In this document: positions 18,573 to 27,459 of the stretch, one piece after another
How positions within the stretch are numbered: position 1 is the stretch's first letter
Layout: each line of letters starts with the position of its first letter
Origin: Schlegelella aquatica
GTDB taxonomy: Bacteria > Pseudomonadota > Gammaproteobacteria > Burkholderiales > Burkholderiaceae_C
Assembly (NCBI RefSeq): GCF_026013905.1
Contig: NZ_CP110257.1
Span: 372,001 to 436,000, forward strand
Reading direction: 5' to 3'
Length of the DNA: 64,000 nucleotides
Notes under the pieces: model-generated
What the model was told of the DNA's origin: nothing
Seen by the model: the letters and a program-made list of their open reading frames with translations, nothing else
The model's database searches: none
Position numbers and translations under genes: made by a program

Positions 18573-19409
18573 CTAGTGACCCTGCACGCCGGCTGGGGCG
18601 GCCTTGCGGGCATAGAAGGTGGCCACCTCCTCGATCTCGGCGTCGGTCATCTGGCGTGCCATCGTGCGCATCACGCCCTGGGGGTCGTTGCGACGTTCGC
18701 CGCTGCGGAAGGCCCGCAGCTGCGCGACGAGGTAGTCGCGCGGCATTCCCTCGATCCAGGGGGTGCCGAACTTCTGGTCGATCCCGCCGTGGCACGAGAT
18801 GCACGGAGCGATGTTGCGCAGCGGGGCCCCCACGCGCACCAGCGCGGGCAGCGTTTCGTCGTAGGTGGTGGGGGCGGTGCGCGCTTTGGGCAGCGAGGCG
18901 TAGTAGGCGGCGAGGTCGCGGATGTCCTGCTCGGACAGGCCCGCGGCCAGGGCCTGCATCACCGCGTTCACGCGGTGGCCGTGTTTGTAGTCGAGCAACT
19001 GCTTGATCACGACCTCGGGGTACTGCCCGGCCAGGTTGGGCGCGTTGGAGGTGCTCATGCCGTGGGCGCCATGGCACATCGTGCAATTGAGGGCGAGCGT
19101 GGCGCCGCGCCCCACCGAGCCCGCATCCCGCGGGCGGGCCATCTCGCGTGCCAGCACCACCTGCGTGCCGGGCGGCGCGGCCGCCGGTGCGGTGCCCCCG
19201 GTATACCAGCGAGCGGGCACGCCCGCCGCGCGGCAGATGCTCGCCCACAGCCCCTCGGCGGTGAAATCCTCGTGGACGGAAGGCAGCCACACGAAGCCGA
19301 CGAGCAACGACACCGCCGTCAGGCCCGCGAGGGCCGCCACGCTGCGGCGCCAGCCGACGGGGCGTTGCGACGAAGGAGCCGTGCGGGGGGTGTGCCGCTC
19401 GTCCATCAT
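18573..19409 (-). CDS. Membrane-anchored dihaem cytochrome c (oxidase operon, last gene)
   Basis: 278 residues. One N-terminal membrane helix (about 23-41) anchors a periplasmic part with two class I cytochrome c domains: CTMCH (109-113) and CISCH (203-207). Each domain has a later methionine candidate (MST/MQAL and MARQM). The start ATG overlaps the subunit I stop as ATGA (19409-19406), so it is translationally coupled to the oxidase. It probably donates electrons directly to the CuA site of subunit II or links it to the other cytochromes of the operon. Its fusion-like two-domain layout resembles the c4-type family. Confidence 0.9.
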   Translation of the reverse strand: MMDERHTPRTAPSSQRPVGWRRSVAALAGLTAVSLLVGFVWLPSVHEDFTAEGLWASICRAAGVPARWYTGGTAPAAAPPGTQVVLAREMARPRDAGSVGRGATLALNCTMCHGAHGMSTSNAPNLAGQYPEVVIKQLLDYKHGHRVNAVMQALAAGLSEQDIRDLAAYYASLPKARTAPTTYDETLPALVRVGAPLRNIAPCISCHGGIDQKFGTPWIEGMPRDYLVAQLRAFRSGERRNDPQGVMRTMARQMTDAEIEEVATFYARKAAPAGVQGH

Positions 19410-21028
19410 CGGCTCCCGACCGGCACCACGGGCACCGCGGCTTCGTCGAGCACCGCCATCTGCGCGATGGGGAAGCCGTAGTTGACGAGCGTGAGGCCGA
19501 TCATCATCGCGACCCACAGTGCGAAGCCGTTCAGCAGCGCGGGCGTGCGAGCCCCGGGATGCGCCTCGACGCTGAAGCTGTAGGGCGGCGGCGCCGCCCG
19601 GGGCTGCCGGTGCGCGCGCGCGAGGATGTAGACGAGCAAGCACGCGGAGATCACCAGCAGCAGCCCGCCCAGGGTGGAGGCGATCACCGTCCAGGCCTGC
19701 GGCTGGATGTCGGGATGCGTGTAGTCGTAGTACGCCATGCGGCGGGGCATGCCGAGCAGGCCCACCAGGTGCCACGGCATGGACAGCACCATCATGCCGA
19801 CGAACCACAGCCACACCTGCGCCTTGACGAGGCGCTGCGGCAGCGGCGGGCAGCCGGTCAACTGCGGCCACAGGTCGTAGGCGATCATGAAGTACATCAG
19901 CACGATGGCGCCGGCGAAGATGAGGTGGAAGTGGCCGGTGACCCATTGCGTGTTGTGCACCGTCTCGTTGAGCTGGTAGCTCATGTTGATGATGCCGCCC
20001 GCGCCGCCGAAGCCGAGCATCACGAACGAGAAGGTGACCGCCAGCATCATCGGGTTGTGCCAGGGCAGCGCGCGCACCCAGCCGAAGAGGCCTCGCCCGC
20101 CGCGCAGCCGCCCGGCGATCTCCACCGAGGCGACGATGGTGAACACGGTCAGCAGCGTGGGCACCGACACCATCGCCGTCATCGCCGCATGCACGAACTT
20201 GAAGCCGGCGCCCACCTGCGGATCGGCGAAGAGGTGGTGGATGCCGATGGGCATCGAGAAGACGAGGAACAGCACGAACGCGACGCGCCCCATCGCATCG
20301 CTGTACAGCCGCCCGCCGATGGCGCGCGGCACGATGGTGTAGAAGGCGATGTAGGCCGGCATCAGCCAGAAGTAGACGATGGCGTGCAGCGTCCACGAGA
20401 AGAGCACACGCGCCAGGCCCGCGTTGATGGTGTCCGTCCATCCGAGCGCGGCGGGCAGGATGAGCAGCAGCACCTCGGCCGCGGCGCCCAGTGACGTCCA
20501 GGCCCACAGATAGGCCCCGGCGACGTTGCCGAACATCGCCAGCGGCACGCTCTGGCCGGGGTGGCGCTGCTTCCAGGCGCGCAGGTTGATCGACATGAGC
20601 GCGACCCACACCCAGGAGCCGACCACGACCAGCACCACGCCGAAGTAGTAGAAGGGGCTGCCCACCATCGGCGGATAGAAGGTGTAGAGCACCGAGGACT
20701 TGCCCAGCGCCGTCGTCGTGCCCGCCAGCGCCGTGCCGAGCACGACCAGCCAGAACCCGGCCCAGGCCCACCGCACGCCGATGAGGGGCTGCTTGAGGGC
20801 CAGCTCGCAGATCGCGTAGCCGAAGCCCATGGCCACCAGCGTGGGCAGCACGTAGGCCATCACCGTGCCGTGCGCGGTGACCGAGCGGTAGTAGTGCTCC
20901 GGGTTGTTGACCCATTGCGCCAGCGGGCTGCGCACGAACATCTGCCACTCGCCGAGCACGATCGCCGCGAGGAAGGCGACGAACGCCACCCAGAAGTGCG
21001 CGAGCACGAGCTTCTTAGCGAGGAACAC
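19406..21028 (-). CDS. B-family (ba3-like) haem-copper cytochrome c oxidase subunit I
   Basis: 540 residues with about 13 membrane helices. Ligands follow the Thermus ba3 pattern: H53 (low-spin haem), H215 with Y219 (CuB and the cross-linked tyrosine in HAIVYFW), H264/H265 (CuB), H366 (haem a3-type) and H368 (second low-spin haem ligand) in GHFHL. The spacing and the HAIVYFWLMPAY block place it in the B family rather than A-type or cbb3. It reduces O2 to water with proton pumping. It starts with GTG at 21028, preceded by AAAGG, and overlaps subunit II by 14 bases. Haem type is inferred, not read from sequence. Confidence 0.93.
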   Translation of the reverse strand: MFLAKKLVLAHFWVAFVAFLAAIVLGEWQMFVRSPLAQWVNNPEHYYRSVTAHGTVMAYVLPTLVAMGFGYAICELALKQPLIGVRWAWAGFWLVVLGTALAGTTTALGKSSVLYTFYPPMVGSPFYYFGVVLVVVGSWVWVALMSINLRAWKQRHPGQSVPLAMFGNVAGAYLWAWTSLGAAAEVLLLILPAALGWTDTINAGLARVLFSWTLHAIVYFWLMPAYIAFYTIVPRAIGGRLYSDAMGRVAFVLFLVFSMPIGIHHLFADPQVGAGFKFVHAAMTAMVSVPTLLTVFTIVASVEIAGRLRGGRGLFGWVRALPWHNPMMLAVTFSFVMLGFGGAGGIINMSYQLNETVHNTQWVTGHFHLIFAGAIVLMYFMIAYDLWPQLTGCPPLPQRLVKAQVWLWFVGMMVLSMPWHLVGLLGMPRRMAYYDYTHPDIQPQAWTVIASTLGGLLLVISACLLVYILARAHRQPRAAPPPYSFSVEAHPGARTPALLNGFALWVAMMIGLTLVNYGFPIAQMAVLDEAAVPVVPVGSR

Positions 21029-21584
21029 AGGAGAGCCTTTCTCCGCTGCGAGCGCGGGCCATGAACTCCTCGGCGGGCCACACCTGCACCCGCGCCCACA
21101 TCGCCTCGTGGCCGGTGCCGCAGTACTCGTGGCACGGCATCAGGTGCTCGCCCGGCTGGCGAAAGCGCGTGGTGAAGGTGGCCACGAAGCCGGGCACGAG
21201 CATCGTGTTCGCATTGGTGGTGCCGACGACGAAGCCGTGGATCGCGTCGACCGCCGTGCCCCGGAAGGTGACCGGCATGCCCGCCGGCACCACGATGCAC
21301 TGCGGCACGAACGAGTACTGCTGCGCCACCAGCCGCACCACCACCCGGCCGTCGGGCTCCAGCACGGTGCCCAGGTTGCCCTCGACGAACTCGCCCTTCA
21401 GGTGCAGCGTCTTCACGTCCACCGTCTCCACCCGCGAGGGCGGCATCGAGGCCCAGTGCAGCCCGGTGACGATCATCATCACCACGAGCAGCGCGATCAC
21501 CGCGCCCACGATGTAGCTCCACCGCCGCTCGGCGGCGACCGCCACGTCGTGCGGCGACAGCGGTTCGCCCGCGTGAGCGCTCAT
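21015..21584 (-). CDS. B-family cytochrome c oxidase subunit II (CuA)
   Basis: 189 residues. A single N-terminal helix (about 24-42) precedes a cupredoxin domain whose CuA ligands are all present: H116 (AIHGF), C151 and C155 (CHEYCG), the bridging carbonyl position E153, H159 and M162. A one-helix subunit II is typical of ba3-type enzymes, whereas aa3 enzymes have two helices. It accepts electrons from cytochrome c. Its start overlaps the stop of the 65-residue small subunit gene by ATGA (21584-21581). Confidence 0.93.
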   Translation of the reverse strand: MSAHAGEPLSPHDVAVAAERRWSYIVGAVIALLVVMMIVTGLHWASMPPSRVETVDVKTLHLKGEFVEGNLGTVLEPDGRVVVRLVAQQYSFVPQCIVVPAGMPVTFRGTAVDAIHGFVVGTTNANTMLVPGFVATFTTRFRQPGEHLMPCHEYCGTGHEAMWARVQVWPAEEFMARARSGERLSCVPR

Positions 21585-21778
21585 TGGACCGCCCCCCGCG
21601 GCAGGTACACGAACAGGTAGAACAGCACGTAGAGCGCGACGACGATCGCGGTGGCCACGCCGGCGACGGCGAAGGCCCCGGCCGGGCCGCGTCGCACGAT
21701 CTCGTCGATCTGCTGCTGCGGCGATTCGGAGGTCATGGGAGGTTGCGTGCGCCGGTCCATCGGACGCCTTTCGTTCAT
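21581..21778 (-). CDS. Small single-helix oxidase subunit (CbaD/subunit IIa-like)
   Basis: 65 residues: a polar, arginine-rich start, then one hydrophobic helix (about 37-58, ending LFYLFVYLP). It is linked by ATGA overlaps at both ends, to the trihaem cytochrome gene upstream and to subunit II downstream. In Thermus ba3 oxidase a comparable one-helix subunit IIa supplies the helix missing from subunit II. Position and topology therefore suggest the same role; sequence alone is too short to prove homology. An internal ATG at residue 15 is an alternative start. Confidence 0.75.
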   Translation of the reverse strand: MNERRPMDRRTQPPMTSESPQQQIDEIVRRGPAGAFAVAGVATAIVVALYVLFYLFVYLPRGAVQ

Positions 21779-23103
21779 TCGGGGATGATCGTGCGCAGCT
21801 CGTTGACCTGCGCGGCGGTGACGGGCGTGCCGGTGTTGTTCCAGGCCACGCGGATGTAGGTGACGACCGCGGCCACCTCGTCGTCGGTGAGCATGTGGCT
21901 GAACGGCGGCATGCCGTGCGGCCTCGGGTTCTTGCGCGTGCCGGGCGGGTAGCCGCCGTTGAGCACCATGCGGATGGGGTTCACCGGCGAGTACAGCGTG
22001 ATCGACTGGTTGCCGGCCAGCGGCGGGTAGGCCGGCGGATACCCCTTGCCTTCTTCGCCATGGCACATGGCGCACTGCTGGTCGTAGATGCGCCGGCCGA
22101 GCTCCATCACCTCGGGGGCCACCAGGCGGGCCTGGCTGGGAGGCGGGGGCGACGTGTCGCGCTCCGGCAGCGACTTGAGGTACACCGCCATCGCGCGCAC
22201 GTCCTCGTCGGTGAGGTACTGCAGGCTGTGGTAGACGACCTCCGCCATCGGCCCGTACACCGTGCCGCGATTGGACACGCCCGTTTGCAGCAGGTCGGTG
22301 ATGTCCTTGAGGCTCCACTCGCCCAACCCGGCCTCGCGGTTGGAGGTCAGCGACGGCGCGTACCAGTTCTGGTTGGGGATCATGCCGCCTTCGAACGCGC
22401 GCGACTCCTGGGTGCCGCCGAGCCGGTTGACGGCGGTGTGGCACATCGCGCAGTGTCCCAGGCCCTGCACCAGATAGGCGCCGCGGTTCCATTCGGCCGA
22501 CTGGTTCGGGTCGGGCTGGTACTCGCCCTCCTTGAAGTAGAGCGCGCGCCAGCCCACCAGCAGCTCGCGCTTGTTGTACGGAAAGCGCAGCTCGTGCGGG
22601 CGGTTGGGCTGCCGCACCGGGGGCACCGACATCAGGTAGGCGTAGATCGCGTCCGAGTCCTCGCGCGTGACCTTGGTGTAAGACGCGAACGGCATCGCGG
22701 GGTAGAGCAGCTTGCCGTCGCGCGAGATGCCGGTGTGCAGCATCCGGTAGAACTCGTCCGGCGTGTACAGCCCGATGCCCGTTTCTTCGTCGGGCGTGAT
22801 GTTGGGCACGTAGATGTTGCCGAAAGGCGTGGGCATGGCGCGCCCGCCCGCGAAGGGCTTGCCGCCCGGCGCGGTGTGGCAGGCCACGCAGTCGCCGGCG
22901 CGCGCCAGGTACTCGCCCTTGGCGATCAGCTGCGTGGTGGGGTCGGGCTGGGCGGGGCGCAGCGCCACCGGGGCGGACTCGCCCGGCGGGCTGGCATCGC
23001 CCACGGGGGCGAGCGGTCGCGGCTGCATCCAATACAGCACGCCCAGGCCCACCAGCGCGAGCAACGCCAGCGCGAGCACGATGCGCAGCACGGTTCGCAT
23101 CAT
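21775..23103 (-). CDS. Trihaem cytochrome c (alcohol-dehydrogenase cytochrome-subunit type)
   Basis: 442 residues. An N-terminal helix (about 4-25) acts as anchor or uncleaved signal. Three haem motifs follow: CVACH, CAMCH and CAMCH, in three successive domains, the layout of the cytochrome subunit of membrane quinoprotein alcohol dehydrogenases (AdhB/GfaC). No dehydrogenase is encoded nearby; instead the gene sits between a dihaem cytochrome and the oxidase subunits, with ATGA overlaps at both ends. It is thus more likely an electron conduit (possibly from quinol or another donor) to the oxidase. The double start ATGATG at 23103/23100 is seen; 23103 is taken. Confidence 0.92.
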   Translation of the reverse strand: MMRTVLRIVLALALLALVGLGVLYWMQPRPLAPVGDASPPGESAPVALRPAQPDPTTQLIAKGEYLARAGDCVACHTAPGGKPFAGGRAMPTPFGNIYVPNITPDEETGIGLYTPDEFYRMLHTGISRDGKLLYPAMPFASYTKVTREDSDAIYAYLMSVPPVRQPNRPHELRFPYNKRELLVGWRALYFKEGEYQPDPNQSAEWNRGAYLVQGLGHCAMCHTAVNRLGGTQESRAFEGGMIPNQNWYAPSLTSNREAGLGEWSLKDITDLLQTGVSNRGTVYGPMAEVVYHSLQYLTDEDVRAMAVYLKSLPERDTSPPPPSQARLVAPEVMELGRRIYDQQCAMCHGEEGKGYPPAYPPLAGNQSITLYSPVNPIRMVLNGGYPPGTRKNPRPHGMPPFSHMLTDDEVAAVVTYIRVAWNNTGTPVTAAQVNELRTIIPE

Positions 23104-23900
23104 CGCGGGGCTCCCTGGCTGCCGCAGGCGAAGGGCATGCGCACGAGGTTGGCCGACTCGGGCGACGGGTCGCGCGGCGGGTCCTGGCCGGCCAGCCATG
23201 CGGACACGGCGGTGATGTCCACGTCGCTCAGACGCGTGGCCACGCGCTTCATGCAGTCGGGCTCGGCGGCATGGCGCTCGCCCACCTTCCAGCGCGTGAG
23301 CTGGGAGGCGATGTAGGTCGAGCGCAGTCCGACCAGCCCCGGAATGCCGGGGTCCATGCCGGTCAGGGACGCGCCGTGGCAGGCCACGCAGGCCGGAACG
23401 CCTTTTTGGCGGTCGCCCTGCGTGACCAGCGTCTGCCCCCGCTGCAGCAGCGACGCGTCCACCGGGACGGCTTCCTTGGGCGCGAAGGGCGGCCGCAGCC
23501 GCGAGAAGTGCTCTGCCATCTCGCGCAGGTAGGCGTCGGGCAGGAAGGCCACCAGGTAGTTCATGGGCGGGTACCGCCGCGTGCCGTCGCGGAAGGCGAT
23601 GAGCTGGTTGTACAAATAGCCGGCGGGTTTGCCGGCGATGCGCGGGTAGTAGCCATTGGCGGTGCCTTCGCCCTGGCGGCCGTGGCAGGTCACGCAGCCT
23701 TGCACCCGGGCCTCCATCGAGTCGATGTGCCGGAAGCCCGGCACCGCCGAGGGGTCGCGCAGCGAGGAGTCGCCCGGCGCGGCCGGCGCGCTCGCCGTCG
23801 CCGCGGCCGCCAGCAGGGCGCCCAGCCACCTGCACAGGAGCGGGCGCCGGGGACGCAGCCGACGGGAGGGGGGGGAACGAAGCAGGGCGGTCGTGTTCAC
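23100..23900 (-). CDS. Dihaem cytochrome c4-like protein (oxidase operon, first gene)
   Basis: 266 residues. A basic N-terminus and hydrophobic stretch (about 26-41, ending APAAP) look like an export signal. Two cytochrome c domains follow with CVTCH and CVACH motifs, each with the GMDPG/PRIAGKP-type loops of the c4 family. It is the promoter-proximal gene of the operon and overlaps the trihaem cytochrome gene by ATGA. A periplasmic dihaem c4 is a common electron donor to terminal oxidases, consistent with this setting. The N-terminus contains many arginines before the hydrophobic core, so an internal start cannot be excluded. Confidence 0.9.
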   Translation of the reverse strand: MNTTALLRSPPSRRLRPRRPLLCRWLGALLAAAATASAPAAPGDSSLRDPSAVPGFRHIDSMEARVQGCVTCHGRQGEGTANGYYPRIAGKPAGYLYNQLIAFRDGTRRYPPMNYLVAFLPDAYLREMAEHFSRLRPPFAPKEAVPVDASLLQRGQTLVTQGDRQKGVPACVACHGASLTGMDPGIPGLVGLRSTYIASQLTRWKVGERHAAEPDCMKRVATRLSDVDITAVSAWLAGQDPPRDPSPESANLVRMPFACGSQGAPR

Positions 23901-23942
23901 GCGCAGGGCACTCGCAGCAGACGATCACCCGCCGGCAAAGGC

Positions 23943-23974
23943 CGTGCCGAAGCGGGGAACTCCGGTTCGGCACG
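23943..23974. promoter_or_regulatory. 9-bp inverted repeat upstream of the oxidase operon
   Basis: CGTGCCGAA (23943-23951) and TTCGGCACG (23966-23974) are perfect inverted repeats separated by 14 bases. The element is 42 bases before the first gene of the cytochrome/oxidase operon and about 220 bases before the divergent hybrid kinase gene. Arm length and spacing suit a dimeric regulator; an mRNA hairpin is the alternative. Confidence 0.45.
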
Positions 23975-24041
23975 CCCCCCGTCCTCGCCCGAGGGACGTT
24001 ACAGTGGCGCCAGCGCCGGCCGGCATCCGGCGCAGGAAAGC

Positions 24042-24176
24042 ATGCATGCGGCGTTCGCGCTCTGGCTCACCTCGGCGCTGGTCGGCCTGCCGGTGGCGGG
24101 CCGCACGATCCTCATCGCGGCCGGCCTCAGCGCGAGGGGCCAGGCCGGGCTCGTGGTGATCGCGACGTCTTGGTGA
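24042..24176 (+). CDS. Possible 44-residue hydrophobic peptide
   Basis: A short frame with a good Shine-Dalgarno (AGGAAAG, 3-8 bases before the ATG) encodes a hydrophobic, mostly non-polar peptide (ALWLTSALVGLPVAG, then TILIAAGLSARG). It ends 17 bases before the hybrid kinase start, so it could be a leader for it. No family is recognised and the frame is short enough to be chance in this base composition. Confidence 0.3.
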   Translation: MHAAFALWLTSALVGLPVAGRTILIAAGLSARGQAGLVVIATSW

Positions 24177-24193
24177 CGAGGTGGGTGAACACG

Positions 24194-26410
24194 ATGAAGT
24201 TGCGTCGCTGCCCGAGCCCTGCATCCCTGAGCATCCGCACCCGCCTTCTGCTGCTCGTGTTGGTGGTGTGGCTGCCGGCCGCCATCGCCTTCGGCGTCTT
24301 GGCGCGTGACACCTACTTGCGCGAGTCCGCCGCGCTGCGGGCGCGCATCGAGGCGGTTGCGCGCAGCATCAGCTCGGTGTTGGAGCGCGAGTTCGACAAG
24401 CGGGCGCTGCTGGGCGCGACGCTGGCGGCATCGCGCGAGCTGCGCGAGCGTGACCTGGCGCGCTTTTACGAGGAGGCGGCGGCCGCGGTCCAAGGCACAC
24501 GCGACTGGGTGCTCGTGGTGGACGCGAACCGGCAGCTGGTCAACACCCTGCGCCCCTTCCAGCCCGGCCAGACGGTGCCGCGCTCGCCGGGCTTCGCGCT
24601 CGTCTCCGAGCCCACCCTGTACTTCAACCCGCGCGGGCCGGTGGCGGGGCGCCCCGTCATGGCCGTGTTCGTCCCGGAGTACGGCGTCGCGGAGCAGCAG
24701 CTGAACGTGGCGGTGAGCTTCGAGCCCTCCGTCGTGCAGGACATCGTCGAGCGTCAAGCCGACATGCGCAACACCGTCATCGCGGTGTTGCTGCGCGACC
24801 GGGTGATCGCGCGCAACATCGACCCGGCGCAGTGGGTCGGCTCGCTGGCCACGCCGGACCTGCGCGAGCGCCTGCACACGGGCGCCACCGGCTTCGGCAG
24901 CTCGCGCACACTCGAAGGCATCGAGACGCTGGCCTACCTGACACCGCCGGACCGTTACGGCGTGTCGGTCGTCATCGGCGCGCCGCAGTCGGAGCTCTCG
25001 GCGGCCGCCTGGCGCCTGACGGCGCAGGCGCTCGCGGCTGCGGGCACATTGCTTCTCATCGGCCTGCTGGTGGCGCTGTATGCCTCGCGCCGCTCGATCC
25101 GGGCGGTGACGGCGCTGCACGAGGCCGCGCGGTGCCTGGGCCGCGACGAAGTGCCGCCCCCGCTGCGCACCGGCGTCGCGGAGGTGGACGCGGTGAGCCT
25201 CGCCTTGCACCAGGCCGGGCTGCAGGCACACGACGCGCAGCGGCTGCTGCAGGAAAAGATCGCCGAGGCCGTGGAACAGACGCGCCAGGCGCAGGCCCGC
25301 CTGCTCGAGGCCCAGAAGCACGAGGCGATCGGGCGCCTGTCCGGCGGTCTGGCGCACGACTTCAACAACATCCTGCAGACGATCACGACCGGCTTGCACC
25401 TGCTCAAGCGCACCTGCACGCAGGAGTCGCAGCACAAAGTGCTCGATGCGGCCTCGCGGGCCGCTTCCCGCGGCGCCGAGGTCGTGCGGCAGATGCTGAG
25501 CTTCGGGCGCGCGCAGCCGCTGGACCCCCGCCCCGTGAGCTTGGCCGATTTCGTCCTCAAGAACCAGGAGCTGCTCGCCAAGGCGGTGGGCGGCCAGATC
25601 GCGCTGACCGCCGATTTCGCCCCGGACCTGCCCGCCGTGCGGGCCGACCCGACCCAGCTCGAGCTCGCGCTGCTCAACCTCGTCTTCAACGCCCGCGATG
25701 CGCTGCCGCAAGGCGGGCGCATCGTGGTGCGCGCGCGGCCGGCGACGGACGAGGAGACCGCGGGGCTGCCGGCGGGCCGCTATGTGAGCGTCGAGGTGGT
25801 GGACGACGGCGTGGGCATGAGCGCGGAAACCGTGGCGCGGGCCTTCGAACCGTACTACACCACCAAGGCCGTGGGGGCCGGTAGCGGCTTGGGGTTGGCC
25901 CAGGTGATGGCCTTTTGCCGACAGTCCGGCGGCGATGCGCGGCTGCGCAGCCAGCCGGGCGTGGGCACCGCGGCGCAGATGCTGCTGCCCGCCGCGCAGG
26001 GCGCCGCCGCGGCGGCCGAGGAGCGCCCGGCGGCCCGGTCGGCCGGGCGCCCCTTGCGCGTATTGATGGTCGAGGACGACATGCTGATCGCCTCGGTCGT
26101 GAGGCCCTCGCTCGAGGCGGCGGGGCATCGGGTGGTGATGTGCGCGAACGCCGACGAGGCACGCGCACAGCTCGCGCGCGGCGAGCGGTTCGACGTGCTG
26201 TTCACCGACATGGTGATGCCCGGCACGATGTCGGGCGCCGATCTCGTGCAGTGGTGTGCCCGCCACCTGCCCGGGCTGCCGGCCGTGGTCGCCACCGGCT
26301 ACAGCATGCAGGCTCCCGAGGGGCAGCGGCACCTGCTGCGCAAGCCCTACGCGGTCGAGGAGCTGCTGGAGGCGCTCCAGCAGGCGGTCTTCGAGGTCTG
26401 CGAGCCCTGA
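24194..26410 (+). CDS. Hybrid sensor histidine kinase with receiver domain
   Basis: 738 residues: TM1 (17-37), a periplasmic Cache-like region (about 40-270), TM2 (276-297), a short linker and coiled coil, then a histidine kinase core with GGLAHDFNNIL (phospho-His 388), the HPK4-type H-box. HATPase_c motifs are LVFNARDA, DDGVGM and GSGLGLAQV. The C-terminal receiver (622-738) has D672 and the KP pair near residue 716. Such AHDFNN kinases with attached receivers often act in chemotaxis-like or metabolic sensing. It is divergent from the oxidase operon; a regulatory link is possible but unproven. ATG at 24194 is used because the upstream TTG at 24170 adds only polar residues. Confidence 0.92.
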   Translation: MKLRRCPSPASLSIRTRLLLLVLVVWLPAAIAFGVLARDTYLRESAALRARIEAVARSISSVLEREFDKRALLGATLAASRELRERDLARFYEEAAAAVQGTRDWVLVVDANRQLVNTLRPFQPGQTVPRSPGFALVSEPTLYFNPRGPVAGRPVMAVFVPEYGVAEQQLNVAVSFEPSVVQDIVERQADMRNTVIAVLLRDRVIARNIDPAQWVGSLATPDLRERLHTGATGFGSSRTLEGIETLAYLTPPDRYGVSVVIGAPQSELSAAAWRLTAQALAAAGTLLLIGLLVALYASRRSIRAVTALHEAARCLGRDEVPPPLRTGVAEVDAVSLALHQAGLQAHDAQRLLQEKIAEAVEQTRQAQARLLEAQKHEAIGRLSGGLAHDFNNILQTITTGLHLLKRTCTQESQHKVLDAASRAASRGAEVVRQMLSFGRAQPLDPRPVSLADFVLKNQELLAKAVGGQIALTADFAPDLPAVRADPTQLELALLNLVFNARDALPQGGRIVVRARPATDEETAGLPAGRYVSVEVVDDGVGMSAETVARAFEPYYTTKAVGAGSGLGLAQVMAFCRQSGGDARLRSQPGVGTAAQMLLPAAQGAAAAAEERPAARSAGRPLRVLMVEDDMLIASVVRPSLEAAGHRVVMCANADEARAQLARGERFDVLFTDMVMPGTMSGADLVQWCARHLPGLPAVVATGYSMQAPEGQRHLLRKPYAVEELLEALQQAVFEVCEP

Positions 26411-26508
26411 GGACGGGGCGTGCAACAGACGGGGCCGCACCAATCGAAGGGTGTGTGCCCGGCGCGGGCCCCACGGGATGCCGCGGCCCCGCGCGCGGCA
26501 GCGCCCGC

Positions 26509-27459
26509 TCAGTACCCGGCGTGCCGGTCGATCGCGTGGTCCGGGAGGCGGCCCTCGCGCACGGCGCGCAAGGCGGCCACGCATTGCGCGGCCACCACCG
26601 AGTCGGCGGCCTGGGCGGCGATGTGGGGCGTGGCGAGCACGCGGGGGTGCGACCACACCCAATGGTCCGCAGGCGGTGGCTCACGCTCGAACACGTCCAG
26701 CGCCGCGCCGGCCAGGTGCCCGTCGTCCAGCAGGCGCCGCAGGTCGTCCTCGACGAGTTGTTCTCCGCGCCCCACGTTGATGACATAGGCGCCCGCCGGC
26801 AGCGCCGAGAGCCGGCGGTGGTCCAGGAGCCCGCGGGTCTCGGCCGTCAGCGGCAGCGCGCACACGAGCACGTCGCTGGTCGCGAGCACCTGTGCCAGCC
26901 CTGAGGCCCCGTGCACGCAGACACAGCCGGCCACCGCCTTGGGCCGGCGCGACCAGCCCGTGACGGGGTAGCCCACCGGGCCGAAGGCGCGTGCGATCGC
27001 CTGCCCGACCGCGCCGAAGCCCAGGATGCCGATGCGGCAGCGCGCCGACGGGCGCACCGGATGCCGGCGCCACAGCCGCTGCGACTGCTGTGCGGCATAG
27101 AGCGTCAGGTCGCGTGTATGGCGCAGCGTGCAGCCGAGCACGTATTGGGCGATCTGGACCGCCTGGTCCGGGTCCACCACGCGCGTGAGGGGCAGCCCGG
27201 CGGGCAGGTCCGGCACCAGCAGCTTGTCCACCCCCGCGCCGGTGGAACACACGAGCCGGAGCCTCGGATAGCGGCCGACGATGCCGGGCTTGAGTCGCCA
27301 GGCGAGCAGCGCCTCCACCTCGTCGGCGGGCGGGTCGTCCTGCTCGGTCCACACCGGGATGTCGGGCGCGGCGGCGCGCAAGGCCTCGGCGAACGGGGCG
27401 CTGGGCAGCGGAGACGAGAGCACCACGATGCCCATGCTCATGTCCTTGCCGAGCGCCAT
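26509..27459 (-). CDS. D-2-hydroxyacid dehydrogenase (glyoxylate/hydroxypyruvate reductase type)
   Basis: 316 residues. The NAD(P)-binding motif is GILGFGAVGQAIARAFG, and WSRRPK after the second strand suggests NADPH preference. The catalytic Arg, Glu and His are in NVGRG (R231), the EP of DVFEREP (E260) and TPHIAA (H279). The family reduces glyoxylate, hydroxypyruvate or related 2-oxoacids. The ATG at 27459 has AGGAG at a 6-base spacing and overlaps the end of the acyl-CoA synthetase gene by 22 bases, so the two are likely one operon. Substrate cannot be told from sequence; GhrA-like proteins share this length and layout. Confidence 0.9.
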   Translation of the reverse strand: MALGKDMSMGIVVLSSPLPSAPFAEALRAAAPDIPVWTEQDDPPADEVEALLAWRLKPGIVGRYPRLRLVCSTGAGVDKLLVPDLPAGLPLTRVVDPDQAVQIAQYVLGCTLRHTRDLTLYAAQQSQRLWRRHPVRPSARCRIGILGFGAVGQAIARAFGPVGYPVTGWSRRPKAVAGCVCVHGASGLAQVLATSDVLVCALPLTAETRGLLDHRRLSALPAGAYVINVGRGEQLVEDDLRRLLDDGHLAGAALDVFEREPPPADHWVWSHPRVLATPHIAAQAADSVVAAQCVAALRAVREGRLPDHAIDRHAGY

